From Panacagrimonas perspica (GTDB lineage Bacteria > Pseudomonadota > Gammaproteobacteria > Nevskiales > Nevskiaceae): 64,000 nucleotides of DNA. The stretch is taken from NCBI RefSeq assembly GCF_004364935.1, contig NZ_SOBT01000008.1:933534-997533 (forward strand), written 5' to 3'. This document shows, one piece after another, positions 26,956 through 35,979 of the stretch (position 1 is the first letter of the stretch; each line of letters begins with the position of its first letter). The notes below the pieces were generated by a model. The model was not told the origin of the DNA. It made no database searches and saw only the letters and a program-made list of their open reading frames with translations. The translations under genes were made by a program, and so were the position numbers.

Positions 26956-28242
26956 ATGAACGCTCCCACGCCTCCGCCGACCGCGGACGTCAACGCCCTC
27001 TACGCCGCCTACGATCACCTGGATCCGCCGATCGGCCCGGACGGCACGCCCTGCGCGTACTTCGAGGAGTTCCGCGACGCGCAGATCGCCACCAAGCAAC
27101 CGGTCGGCCGCAGCGAGAAGCACGGCGGGTTCTGGGTCGTCACCGGCTTCCCGGAATGCGAGCAGATCATCAAGGACGTCGATGGCTTCTCGAGCGCCGG
27201 CGTGATCTTCCCGAAGTACGCCGTGACCGAGCCGCTGATGCTCGCCGAGCAGGACGAGCCCGATCACATGCGCGCGCGCAGGCTGGTGAACGTGTCGTTC
27301 ATGCCGCGCAGCGTGCAGCAGTACGGTGACGAGATGATGCGCAGCGTCCACGAGCTCATGGACGGCTTCATCGAGGACGGCAAGGCCGACGTCGGCCGCA
27401 TCCTGGCCGATCCGATTCCCGCCATCGTCACGGCGCTGATCATGGGTCTGCCGGCCGAAGACGGCCCGATGTTCGACTACTGGACGACGGCGATCACGCA
27501 CGAATTCCTGAACGATCCGAAGGCCGCGCAGCCGAAGATCGAACAGATGTACGCGTACTTCGACAAGAACATCGCGCGCCGCAAGATCGAGGGTGGCACC
27601 GACGTACTTTCTTCGGTTATCAACGCCGAAGTCGACGGCGACCGGCTCACGCACCGCGAGCTGCTCGGCTTCTCGACGGTGCTGCTGATCGGCGGCATCG
27701 AGAACTCCGCCAAGCTGATCGGCAGCGCGCTGTGGCGCCTGGGCTGGGACGTGGAACTGCGCCGCCGCCTGATCCGCCATCCCGAACGCATGGCCACGAC
27801 GGTGGACGAACTGCTGCGCTACTACAGCCCGGGCACCATTGGCCGCATCGTGCGCCGCGAAACGACCATCGCCGGTCACACGATGAAGCCGGGCGACCAG
27901 GTCATGCTGGCCCTGCCGATCGCCAACCGCGATCCGCGCGAGTTCCCGAACCCGGACGCGTTCATCACCGACCGCACCAACAACCGCCATCTGGCGCTCG
28001 GCACCGGGCTGCACGTCTGCCTCGGCGGTCACCTGATCCGCATGGAAGCGCGGCTGGTGATCAGCGAGTTCCTGAAGCGCATTCCCGAGTACGAGATCGA
28101 TTCGAACGCGCCGCTGAAGTGGACGACCGGGCAGGTCGGCGGCATGTCGCGCGTGCCGATCCGGTTCAAGCCGGGCAAGCCGCGCGGCACCGAGCGCGGC
28201 AAGGGCGTCGACGCCTGGCTGCGCCACGCCACGCGACCCTGA
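26956..28242 (+). CDS. Cytochrome P450
   Basis: A 428-residue soluble bacterial P450. The heme ligand is Cys355 in LALGTGLHVCLGGHL. The ExxR pair is Glu285-Arg288. The I-helix reads LLIGGIENSAKLIG, so the usual Thr after the acidic residue is Asn250, while Glu249 is kept. Residues 321-340 (PIANRDPREFPNPDAF) are typical of the meander. Electron supply is probably the adjacent ferredoxin. The substrate is unknown. It is the second gene of the NTF2-P450-ferredoxin operon opposite an AraC regulator. Confidence 0.97.
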   Translation: MNAPTPPPTADVNALYAAYDHLDPPIGPDGTPCAYFEEFRDAQIATKQPVGRSEKHGGFWVVTGFPECEQIIKDVDGFSSAGVIFPKYAVTEPLMLAEQDEPDHMRARRLVNVSFMPRSVQQYGDEMMRSVHELMDGFIEDGKADVGRILADPIPAIVTALIMGLPAEDGPMFDYWTTAITHEFLNDPKAAQPKIEQMYAYFDKNIARRKIEGGTDVLSSVINAEVDGDRLTHRELLGFSTVLLIGGIENSAKLIGSALWRLGWDVELRRRLIRHPERMATTVDELLRYYSPGTIGRIVRRETTIAGHTMKPGDQVMLALPIANRDPREFPNPDAFITDRTNNRHLALGTGLHVCLGGHLIRMEARLVISEFLKRIPEYEIDSNAPLKWTTGQVGGMSRVPIRFKPGKPRGTERGKGVDAWLRHATRP

Positions 28243-28252
28243 CGAGTCCGCC

Positions 28253-28573
28253 ATGCCGAAGGTGATCTTCATCGACCCCGAGGGGATCGAGCATCGCGTG
28301 GACGCGACCGTGGGTCAGAGCCTGATGCGGGCCGCGGTCGATTCGCAGGTCCCGGGGATCGAGGCGATGTGCGGAGGCAATTGCATCTGCGCGACCTGCC
28401 ATGCCTACATCGAGGACGAGCGGCTCGCCACGCTCGCGCCACCGGATGCAACCGAACGCGACATGCTCGAGTGCACGTCGGAACCGCGCGCGAACAGCCG
28501 GTTGTGTTGCCAGGTTCCGATGACCGAAGCGCTCGACGGCCTGATCGTCCGGGTCGCCGCCTCGCAGCATTGA
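28253..28573 (+). CDS. [2Fe-2S] ferredoxin, putidaredoxin type
   Basis: A 106-residue ferredoxin with the adrenodoxin/putidaredoxin cluster pattern: Cys40, Cys46, Cys49 and Cys86 (C-x5-C-x2-C and SRLCCQV), with extra Cys at 44, 74 and 85. Length equals putidaredoxin. It begins 10 bp after the P450 stop, so it is the likely electron donor of that class I P450. A ferredoxin reductase is not in the window. Confidence 0.95.
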   Translation: MPKVIFIDPEGIEHRVDATVGQSLMRAAVDSQVPGIEAMCGGNCICATCHAYIEDERLATLAPPDATERDMLECTSEPRANSRLCCQVPMTEALDGLIVRVAASQH

Positions 28574-28580
28574 CGAGCCC

Positions 28581-28647
28581 ATAGCCCGGGCGAAGCCCGG
28601 GATTTTCCTCGTTGACAGACGGGCACCCCGGACTTCGTCCGGGCTAC
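28581..28647. repeat. REPIN, family A, 67 bp
   Basis: The left REP is of the GGGC-GAA-GCCC type and starts ATAGCCC; the right REP is of the GGAC/GTCC type. This is a mixed-type pair, placed between two convergent genes. Confidence 0.88.
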
Positions 28648-28665
28648 GGCTCGGCGTCGGCGTCG

Positions 28666-29646
28666 TTACGCTCCTACCGACTTCTGCTTGCGGTAGTAGC
28701 CGAAGATGTCATTGAGGCTGCGCCGTGGCTTCCAGCCGAAGGTTTCGCGGAACAGGCGTCCGTCGATGACCACCGGGTACTTGAAGAAGTTGACCATGTA
28801 CGGCGGGAAGAAGGCGTTCCAGTTCAGCAGCCGGCTCCATAGCCTGGGCAGCGCCGGCGGGATCGACGGGATGGGCAGCCTCCCGCAGCCGCACTGTTCG
28901 ACCGCCACCTGGTAGGCGACGTAATCCTCGGCCGCGACGTTGTAGATGCCCGGCTTGTTCTTCTCGAACGCCAGCACCAGGGCCTCGGCCATGTCGTCGA
29001 CGTGCAGGAACTGCATCATCGGCGAGAAGCCCACCAGCACCGGCACCAGCTTGCGCGACAGCAGGACCGACATCGTGTTGCGTACGCCGGGGCCCAGCAC
29101 GTTGCAGGGCCGCAGGATCGTGATGTTCAGCTCGGGATGCTTCCACAGATAGATCGTGGCCAGCGCCTCGATCTCCACCGAATCCACGAGGTCGTGCGTC
29201 GCCTCGCTGCCCTTGAGCGGATGATCCTCGTCGAGCAGCGCCGGGTTGTACGGCGAGGCGCCGTAGACCATGTATGTCGAATGGATCAAAACCTGCCCGA
29301 CGCCGTATTTCTGCGACAGCTCGAGCAGCTTCTTGGTCCCCAGCACATTGGCGTTGTAACGGCGGCTGCGGTCGGATTCGTGCGCGAAAATGCGGCCCAG
29401 ATGCAGCACGGCGTCGATCTTGTGTTCGCGGAAGATGTCCTCGAAGCCGCGCTTGTGGATCTCGACCTTGTAGCTGGGGATGCCGGCGTCGGTCTCCACT
29501 TGGCGCCGGAAATCCACGGCGATCACCTTGTAGCGTCCGTGCAGGCGGCTGATCACGCGCTTGGCCAGCGATCCGGCGGCGCCGGTGACCAGCACGGTCT
29601 TCTTCGCTGCGTCGGCTTTGCGGGTCCTGCTGCTCGTAGCGTCCAT
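28666..29646 (-). CDS. NAD-dependent epimerase/dehydratase-like SDR, altered active site
   Basis: A 326-residue extended SDR. The nucleotide motif VTGAAGSLAKRV (20-31) is intact and the VYG motif (127-129) is present. At the expected YxxxK the sequence reads D152-L-V-D-S156 (HDLVDSVEIEAL), so both catalytic residues are replaced. ILRPCNVLGPGVR is typical. It follows a lysophospholipid-type acyltransferase with a TGATG overlap. A non-catalytic or altered reaction is possible. The substrate is unknown. Confidence 0.85.
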   Translation of the reverse strand: MDATSSRTRKADAAKKTVLVTGAAGSLAKRVISRLHGRYKVIAVDFRRQVETDAGIPSYKVEIHKRGFEDIFREHKIDAVLHLGRIFAHESDRSRRYNANVLGTKKLLELSQKYGVGQVLIHSTYMVYGASPYNPALLDEDHPLKGSEATHDLVDSVEIEALATIYLWKHPELNITILRPCNVLGPGVRNTMSVLLSRKLVPVLVGFSPMMQFLHVDDMAEALVLAFEKNKPGIYNVAAEDYVAYQVAVEQCGCGRLPIPSIPPALPRLWSRLLNWNAFFPPYMVNFFKYPVVIDGRLFRETFGWKPRRSLNDIFGYYRKQKSVGA

Positions 29647-30497
29647 CAGTAGATCCGGGTGCGTTCGGCGAGGCCCTTGTCGATCAGGCTGCGGATCTCG
29701 TCCTTGACCATCTCGACGCGTTCGGTGACGTCCGCCTCGCTTTCGACATCGCCCTCGAAATGGATCGGCTTGCCGAAATTCAGGAAGACGCGCGCCGGCA
29801 GCGGAAACAGCGTCGGCACGAGCGGGACGTACGGGATGCCCAGCAGCCGGGCCAGAGGATCGATGCTGCCCAGCGAGGGCATCGTCTCCTCGCAGCCGAC
29901 GATGCCGACCGGGACGATGGGCGCCTTGTGGTTCATCGCGAGGTGGACGAAACCGTTGCCGAAGCGCTGGAGCTGGTAGCGCTTCCGATACGGTTTGCCG
30001 GAACCGCGGATGCCCTCGGGGAAGACGATGATGGTTTCTTCGGCTTCCAGCATCTTTGCGCAGTTCAGCGGATCGCCGATCACCGCGCCCAGTCCATTCA
30101 GCAGGTTTCCGAGGAAAGGCACCGTCGGGAAGAAGCGCTCGATCATCGCGCGCGCGGCGCGCGGCGAGTGCGCGTTGCTCAGCAGCGCGTAGCCGACGAG
30201 CACCCCATCCATCGGGAACTGGCCGCTGTGATTGCCCACGACCAGCAGCCGGCCATCGGGAGGGATGTTCTCCAGGCCATGGGCCGTGACACGGAAATAG
30301 CGCTCGTAGAGCAGCTTCATGATCCCCGCGGCGAACTTCACGCGGTTCTCGTCGTAGCCCCAGGCGTCGTAGCCGAAGCTGCCGGTGCGCTTGGAAATGC
30401 TCGCGATCATCGCCTCGATCTCGGGCGTGACGACGCGACGCTGCACTTCGTCGCGCAGGCTGAAGTCCTTGAAGGCGGACGGGCCGGGGAATCTCAT
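29646..30497 (-). CDS. Lysophospholipid acyltransferase-like protein
   Basis: A 283-residue protein of the PlsC-like superfamily. Motif I is VGNHSGQFPMDG, a longer variant of the HX4D box, and motif III is FPEGIRGSGKPY. IVPVGIVGCEE and FLNFGKPIHFEG are the usual late elements. It likely transfers an acyl chain to a lysophospholipid or a similar lipid at the inner membrane. It is coupled to the downstream SDR by TGATG. The exact acceptor is not known. Confidence 0.87.
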   Translation of the reverse strand: MRFPGPSAFKDFSLRDEVQRRVVTPEIEAMIASISKRTGSFGYDAWGYDENRVKFAAGIMKLLYERYFRVTAHGLENIPPDGRLLVVGNHSGQFPMDGVLVGYALLSNAHSPRAARAMIERFFPTVPFLGNLLNGLGAVIGDPLNCAKMLEAEETIIVFPEGIRGSGKPYRKRYQLQRFGNGFVHLAMNHKAPIVPVGIVGCEETMPSLGSIDPLARLLGIPYVPLVPTLFPLPARVFLNFGKPIHFEGDVESEADVTERVEMVKDEIRSLIDKGLAERTRIY

Positions 30498-30595
30498 GGT
30501 CGCTGGGCGCCGGTTCCGGCCGGTCTGGGTATGTGCGGCAAAGCTAGATCAAAGCAGCGAAGGCGGGAAGGGCCGGTGCGCCAGCGACTCATGAC

Positions 30596-30662
30596 GTAGC
30601 CCGGACGAAGTCCGGGGTTTCCGCCCGATGAGCGAGGAAACCCCGGACTTCGTCCGGGCTAC
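30596..30662. repeat. REPIN, family A, 67 bp
   Basis: GTAGCCCGGAC-GAA-GTCCGGGG and its inverse, a clean GGAC/GTCC pair. The 196-bp gap between the acyltransferase start and the DUF1329 stop otherwise holds nothing recognised. Confidence 0.92.
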
Positions 30663-30693
30663 GGGTTGCGGCTTGGCGTGATCCGCGACCGGA

Positions 30694-32046
30694 CTAGCGC
30701 GTGCCCTTGCTGCGCAGCGCGTCGGGTGTGAAGTCGGCCGGCGTCAACGGAACGCGGTCGTAGACCTTGGTCTCCTCGTTGCGGATGGACAGCGCGAGGT
30801 AACGACCCGACTGCAGGTCGTGCTTCACCTCCAGGCCCGCCGCCAGGAACGGGACGTCGTAGTACTGCGTCGTGTGCAGCTCGTCGACGCGCCAGAGCTG
30901 GTCGCGGTTGTCGTACTTGTCCTGCGCGAGAATGATCCAGGAGTCCTCGTCGATGTAGAACACGCGTTTCTTGTAGAGGTGCGACGTGCCCGACTTCAGG
31001 TTGGCCTCGAGTTCCCACACGCGGTGCAGCTCGTAGCGCGCCGGATCCGCATTGACGTGGCCTGCCTTGAGCACGTCCTTGACCTTCAGTGTCGGTCCGT
31101 TGATGACGTAGCTGTTGTACGGGACGAACATTTCCTTCTTGCCGACGATCTTCCAGTCGTAGCGATCGGTCGCGCCGTTGAACATGAAGAAGTCGTCGTT
31201 CGTGCGCAGGCCGTCGGCCGCCGTGCCCGGGTTGTCGTACGACACGCTAGGCGCCAGGCGCACGCGGCGCTGGCCCGGGTTGTAGGTCCAGGCCTTGCGC
31301 GGCTGCGTGACCTGATCGGCGAACTCGTGCACCAGCAGCACCGATCCGGCCAGGCGCGGCGGCTGCTTGATGAGCTGCAGGAAGTAGAACAGCAGGTTGG
31401 GCTCTCGCTGCTCGGGCTTCTTCTTCTGGTTGGAGTAGACGAAGTCGTACTCGTAATCGAAGTTCACCAGGTTGTAGTCGCCGCCGGCCGTCACCGGCGC
31501 CTGCGACCACGAGGTGCGATAGGTGTCGCCCTTGTACGAGGTGATGTGATTCCAGATCAGTTCGAGTCCGCTCTTGGGAATCGGGAACGGCGTGCCGCCG
31601 GAAGTGCCGGTGAACCCGTTGCCGCTCTCCACGAGCTTCACCTTGGTCGCGTTGGCCAGGGTCTCGTCGTAGATGCCTTGCGGATAGCCGGCGCTGCGAC
31701 GCGTCGGATAGACGTTCATCTTCCAGTCGGAATAGCGCTTGAGCAGCGCCATCTGGCCCGGTGAGAGCTGGTCCTTGTACTTCTCCATGTTCGACGCGTC
31801 GATCGTGAACTGGACCTTGTCGTCGGCGTACGGGTCGGGGTAATGCCCGCCGGTCTTGAACGAGGCGATGGGCGTCGTCAGGCCGCCGGTCCACGCGGGA
31901 ATGGTGCCCGCCTTGTTGGCGGCTTTCTCGGCACCGATGGGGGTCAGCGTGTTGCCCAGCGTCGCCGCTTCATCGGCGGTGACCGCGGCTTGCGCGGATG
32001 CTGCGAACAGAGCGGCGACGGCCGCTGCGAGGATCTTCTTTTTCAT
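30694..32046 (-). CDS. DUF1329 periplasmic protein
   Basis: A 450-residue exported protein with a signal peptide (MKKKILAAAVAALFAASAQA). DUF1329 proteins have a LolB/LolA-like fold and are thought to carry hydrophobic molecules between the membranes. Typical signatures are TPIGAEKAANKAGTIPAWTG, DDFFMFNGATDRYDWKIVGK and VWELEANLKSGTSHLYKKR. It starts 32 bp after the DUF1302 stop, with GGAG 5 nt before the ATG at 32046. DUF1302 and DUF1329 genes are often adjacent to RND permeases; none is visible here. Confidence 0.93.
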   Translation of the reverse strand: MKKKILAAAVAALFAASAQAAVTADEAATLGNTLTPIGAEKAANKAGTIPAWTGGLTTPIASFKTGGHYPDPYADDKVQFTIDASNMEKYKDQLSPGQMALLKRYSDWKMNVYPTRRSAGYPQGIYDETLANATKVKLVESGNGFTGTSGGTPFPIPKSGLELIWNHITSYKGDTYRTSWSQAPVTAGGDYNLVNFDYEYDFVYSNQKKKPEQREPNLLFYFLQLIKQPPRLAGSVLLVHEFADQVTQPRKAWTYNPGQRRVRLAPSVSYDNPGTAADGLRTNDDFFMFNGATDRYDWKIVGKKEMFVPYNSYVINGPTLKVKDVLKAGHVNADPARYELHRVWELEANLKSGTSHLYKKRVFYIDEDSWIILAQDKYDNRDQLWRVDELHTTQYYDVPFLAAGLEVKHDLQSGRYLALSIRNEETKVYDRVPLTPADFTPDALRSKGTR

Positions 32047-32078
32047 GTTGGCTCCAGGAGCTTCCGGTGACGTTGGCT

Positions 32079-33920
32079 TCAGAACGCGTAGGAAACGCTG
32101 ACCGCAAGGAAGTCGCGATCCTTGAGGGGATTCGCACTGGTGGAGAAGTCGGCCGACTGGTTGGCGCTTCCGGCCAGCGGGGTCGGGGGCGTGGTGGGCA
32201 GCACGGCGCCCGGCGGGAACGGATCGGTGCCGGAGTACGTGCGGCCGCCGAAGAATGCCGTGTAGCCGATATCCGCCTGCCAGCGCTGTAGGTAGTTGAA
32301 GCCCACCCCGAAGGTCATCGCCTTGGTGTCCTCGTTGAACGCCGGACCCACGCCGTTGACGTCGTGCGCGAACACGATGCGCGGCGACACCTGCATGGCC
32401 CCGATCAGGTTCTCGAAATCCATGCGCGAGACCAGCCGATAACCCCAGGAGGTGCCGTCCGCGAAGCCACGGGCGTCCTGGCAGGAGCCGTTGCCGACCG
32501 CGGTGATGATCGAGGCCGGATTGCGGCAGGACGGCAGGGTCACTGTGCCCGGGCCCGAATACAGCAGGTCCTTGTCCAGTTCGAGCTTGGTGACGCCCAC
32601 TTCGCCGAGCAGCGTGAACTGCTGCGCACCCAGCGTCGGACCGAAGGCCTTGGTGCCGGTCATCTGCGCCTGGTGCGCGTGCACGCGCCGATAACCGCTG
32701 GCGAGCGTCGGCGCAGTGGCGAAGTAGGTGGGTCCCACCTCCGCGTCGATCTGGTTGGGCAGGCGCAGCGCCGCGAGCAGGGCTTCCACGCCGGCCAGCT
32801 GGATCGGCAAGTTGGGACGATACGAATACTCGCCCTGCAGCGCGATGCCGAGCGGCCCGTCGGTGTTGAACGAAAGGCCGTAGAGCTCGATGTCTTCCGG
32901 GTACTCGGCGAAATAGCGCGCCGAGGCCGCACGCGCAGGCGTGCTGGTGGTGTCGGTGGCACGCAGTCCGGAGAACAGCGGGACGCGGCTGTGGTACTTC
33001 AGGTAATACAGCCCGATCTCCGTGGAATTGAGCCAATCCGCGAAATAGCGAAGAGCGACGCCGTACTGCTTGGTTTCGTGCTGCGGGCGATCGTCACTGG
33101 TGCGTGCGATCGAGACGGCGGCCGTGCCGACCGACAGCGGCTCGGTGTTGTGCTGGTCGTTGCGGCGGCCGCTGCCGGCATACGCGGCGCGCCCGTCGTC
33201 CGACAGGAAGTCGTTGGTGGAGAAATAGCTGCCGGACGGGTCGATCTGCGTTTCCTGGAACGACCAGAGCCACACGGTCTCCAGGCTCAGGCTGTTGGTG
33301 AGCGACGTCGACGCCCAGAACATCGGGATTGGCAGCAGGGCTTCCTTGAGCTCGGAGCCCGGCGCGCGTAGCCGCGTCACGTCGACCGGATTGATCGTGT
33401 TGATGCTGTTGGTGATGAACGTGCTCTCGCCCCAGTTCACCACCTGCTTGCCCAGGCGCACCGACGAGTTGCGTCCGCCGATCTTGAAGTTCGCGTAGAC
33501 GAAGGCGTCGAGGAAATCGATTTCGGATTTGAGCCGGTCGTCGCCGCGCTTGCCGAAGTATTCGTCGTCGTCGTGCGCCTGGAAGTCGTAGAACGCCGAG
33601 ATGCGGTTGAACAGGCCGACGTCGCCGTACTTGACCTCGAAATCGTTGGTCGCCTTGACGATCGAGGAGACGACGTCGCCCTTCTTGTAGTTGAGATTGC
33701 CGTCGTCGTCGTTGATCGATCGCGACTTGCCGCCGTTGGCCGCGGCGATCAGATCATCGTCCTGTTTCTGCATGCGCCAGGTGGCGCCGGCGGAGAGCGT
33801 GGTGTCGAAGCTCGCCTTGGCGCCTCCGACGTCGAAGTCGAATGCCTGGAGGCTGAGGGGAAGGCCCAGGGCGATCCCCCCGAGGCCGACGCGCGCAAGG
33901 ACCTTGAGCTTCGCTCTCAT
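32079..33920 (-). CDS. DUF1302 outer-membrane protein
   Basis: A 613-residue protein with a signal peptide and a beta-barrel-like, aromatic-rich mature part, ending SVSYAF with a C-terminal Phe as expected for BAM-assembled barrels. Typical DUF1302 features are FDFDVGGAKASFDTTLSAGATW at the N-terminus, VRLGKQVVNWGESTFITNSINTINPVD, and GFNYLQRWQADIGYTAFFGGRT near the end. AGGAGG precedes the ATG. It forms a two-gene unit with DUF1329. The transported molecule is unknown. Confidence 0.92.
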   Translation of the reverse strand: MRAKLKVLARVGLGGIALGLPLSLQAFDFDVGGAKASFDTTLSAGATWRMQKQDDDLIAAANGGKSRSINDDDGNLNYKKGDVVSSIVKATNDFEVKYGDVGLFNRISAFYDFQAHDDDEYFGKRGDDRLKSEIDFLDAFVYANFKIGGRNSSVRLGKQVVNWGESTFITNSINTINPVDVTRLRAPGSELKEALLPIPMFWASTSLTNSLSLETVWLWSFQETQIDPSGSYFSTNDFLSDDGRAAYAGSGRRNDQHNTEPLSVGTAAVSIARTSDDRPQHETKQYGVALRYFADWLNSTEIGLYYLKYHSRVPLFSGLRATDTTSTPARAASARYFAEYPEDIELYGLSFNTDGPLGIALQGEYSYRPNLPIQLAGVEALLAALRLPNQIDAEVGPTYFATAPTLASGYRRVHAHQAQMTGTKAFGPTLGAQQFTLLGEVGVTKLELDKDLLYSGPGTVTLPSCRNPASIITAVGNGSCQDARGFADGTSWGYRLVSRMDFENLIGAMQVSPRIVFAHDVNGVGPAFNEDTKAMTFGVGFNYLQRWQADIGYTAFFGGRTYSGTDPFPPGAVLPTTPPTPLAGSANQSADFSTSANPLKDRDFLAVSVSYAF

Positions 33921-34073
33921 GTGCTTCCTCCTGAGGTTTGACTCCGCGGTGGATCCCGCGTCGCCTAATAGTTATGGCCCGATTCTCTGCGCCGAACGCA
34001 GGATGCGCAACACCGCGCGACACGAAGTTTTCCCCTCAAAAAAGCAGGGAACCAATCGATACGCGAATTCGTG

Positions 34074-35897
34074 TCAGACCGGATGCACGGCCGCTTCACG
34101 CGGGCCGGTGGCGCGTTCGCGAAGCTGGAGATTCCATAGCGCGGCGTAGGCGCCGTTGCGTTGCAGCAGCTCGTCGTGCGAGCCGCGTTCGCTGATCCTG
34201 CCGTGATCCAGGACCAGGATTTCGTCCGCATCGGTGATCGTCGACAGCCGGTGTGCGATCACCAGCGTCGTGCGGTGTTCCGCCGCTTCACGCAGGGCCA
34301 CCAGGATGGCGCGTTCGGATGCGGAGTCGAGCGACGAGGTCGCCTCGTCGAAGATCAGCAGCTTCGGATTCTTGAGCAGCGCGCGGGCGATGGCCACGCG
34401 CTGCTTCTCGCCGCCGGACAGCTTCAGGCCGCGCTCTCCGACCTGCGTCTGCAGCCCTTCGGGCAGCGTCGCGACGAAGCGGTCGAGATGCGCGGTGCGG
34501 ATCGCCGCATCCAGTTCCTCGGCGCTCGCCTGCGGCGCACCGTACTGCAGGTTGTACGCCAGCGTGTCGTTGAACAGCACGGTGTCCTGCGGAACCACGC
34601 CGATGCGCGAGCGCAGGCTCGCCTGCGTGACGCGGCGGATGTCGGTGCCGTCGATCGTCACGCGTCCGCCCTGCGGGTCGTAGAAGCGCAGCAGCAGGCG
34701 CGCCAGCGTCGATTTGCCGGCGCCACTGGCGCCGACCACCGCGAGCTTGCGCCCCGGCGCGATGTCGAAGCTCACGCGATCCAGGATCGGCCGGTCCGCG
34801 CGATACGCGAAGCTCACGTCCTCGAAGCGCACGTGCCCGCGTTCCAGCGCGAGCCGCTGCGCGTCCGGGGCGTCGGCGACCTTGGGCTCGTCCGCCACCA
34901 GGTCGAACATGCGCTGCATGTCGACCAGCGCCCGGCGGATTTCGCGATAGACGAAGCCGAGGAAATTGAGCGGGATGAAGAGCTGGATCATGTAGGCGTT
35001 GATCGCCACGAAATCGCCCAAGGTCATGCCGCCGCCGGCCACGCCACGCGCCGCCAGGATCATCATCCACGTCATGCCGCCGGCCACGATCACGGCCTGT
35101 CCCAGGTTGAGCGCCGCCAGCGACACGCGGTTCTGCTGCTGCGCGCGCTCCCATTCCTCGAGGAAGCGATCGTACTCGGCGGCCTCGCGTTCCTCGGCGC
35201 CGAACAGCTTCACCGTCTCGTAGTTGAGCAGCGAATCCACCGAACGCTGGCTGGCCCGCGAATCGAGCCGGTTCGCTTCGCGGACGAACTTGGTCCGCCA
35301 CTCGGTGACCGACACCGAGAACAGCACGTAGCCGCCCACTGACAGCGCCGTGATCGTCGCGAAACTCGCGCCGTACTCGAACAGCAGGATGGCGGCAACC
35401 AGCCCCAGCTCGAGCAGCGTCGGAAGGATGTTGAACAGCATGAAGCGCAGCAGGAAGCTGATGCCGGCCACACCACGTTCGATGTCGCGCGCCACGCCGC
35501 CGGTACGACGCCCCAGGTGGAACTCCATGTCCTGGCGATGCAGGTGCCGGAAAACATCCAGCGAGGCGCGACGCATCGCCCGCTCGGAGACGCGACCGAA
35601 GACCACGTCGCGCAGCTCGCCGAGAATCACGTTGGCGAAGCGCAGCAGTCCATAGAACAGCAGCAGCGCGATCGGCACGACCAGCACCGCGTGCTTGCCG
35701 GCGTCGAGATCGTCGACGATGTGCTTGAGCACCAGCGGCATCGCCACCGTGCCCAGCTTGGCCAGCACCAGGCAGGCGGCGGCGATGAAGACGCGGCCGG
35801 GGAATTCCTTGAGATAGGGCAGCAGGCTGCCGACGACGCGGAAGCTGGGCTTCGGCTCGACGGTGCCTGGGTAGCTCGATTCCGCGCGCGGTCGCAT
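34074..35897 (-). CDS. ABC transporter, Atm1/HMT1-type exporter
   Basis: A 607-residue half-transporter with N-terminal membrane domain and C-terminal ATPase. The membrane part has VDSLLNYETVKLFGAEEREA, typical of the Atm1/HMT1 family that exports glutathione conjugates or heavy-metal adducts. ATPase motifs are VVGASGAGKST, LSGGEKQRVAIARAL and LLIFDEATSSLDSAS. It functions as a homodimer in the inner membrane. It lies 82 bp downstream of spoT on the same strand. Substrate specificity cannot be read from the sequence. Confidence 0.92.
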   Translation of the reverse strand: MRPRAESSYPGTVEPKPSFRVVGSLLPYLKEFPGRVFIAAACLVLAKLGTVAMPLVLKHIVDDLDAGKHAVLVVPIALLLFYGLLRFANVILGELRDVVFGRVSERAMRRASLDVFRHLHRQDMEFHLGRRTGGVARDIERGVAGISFLLRFMLFNILPTLLELGLVAAILLFEYGASFATITALSVGGYVLFSVSVTEWRTKFVREANRLDSRASQRSVDSLLNYETVKLFGAEEREAAEYDRFLEEWERAQQQNRVSLAALNLGQAVIVAGGMTWMMILAARGVAGGGMTLGDFVAINAYMIQLFIPLNFLGFVYREIRRALVDMQRMFDLVADEPKVADAPDAQRLALERGHVRFEDVSFAYRADRPILDRVSFDIAPGRKLAVVGASGAGKSTLARLLLRFYDPQGGRVTIDGTDIRRVTQASLRSRIGVVPQDTVLFNDTLAYNLQYGAPQASAEELDAAIRTAHLDRFVATLPEGLQTQVGERGLKLSGGEKQRVAIARALLKNPKLLIFDEATSSLDSASERAILVALREAAEHRTTLVIAHRLSTITDADEILVLDHGRISERGSHDELLQRNGAYAALWNLQLRERATGPREAAVHPV

Positions 35898-35979
35898 CAG
35901 ACGCCGTCAGGATCCTGGGTGGACCGTCCGCAGACGAATGTCGCCGAGGTCGGCTGGAGACGGATCTGCGGCACTTCGA

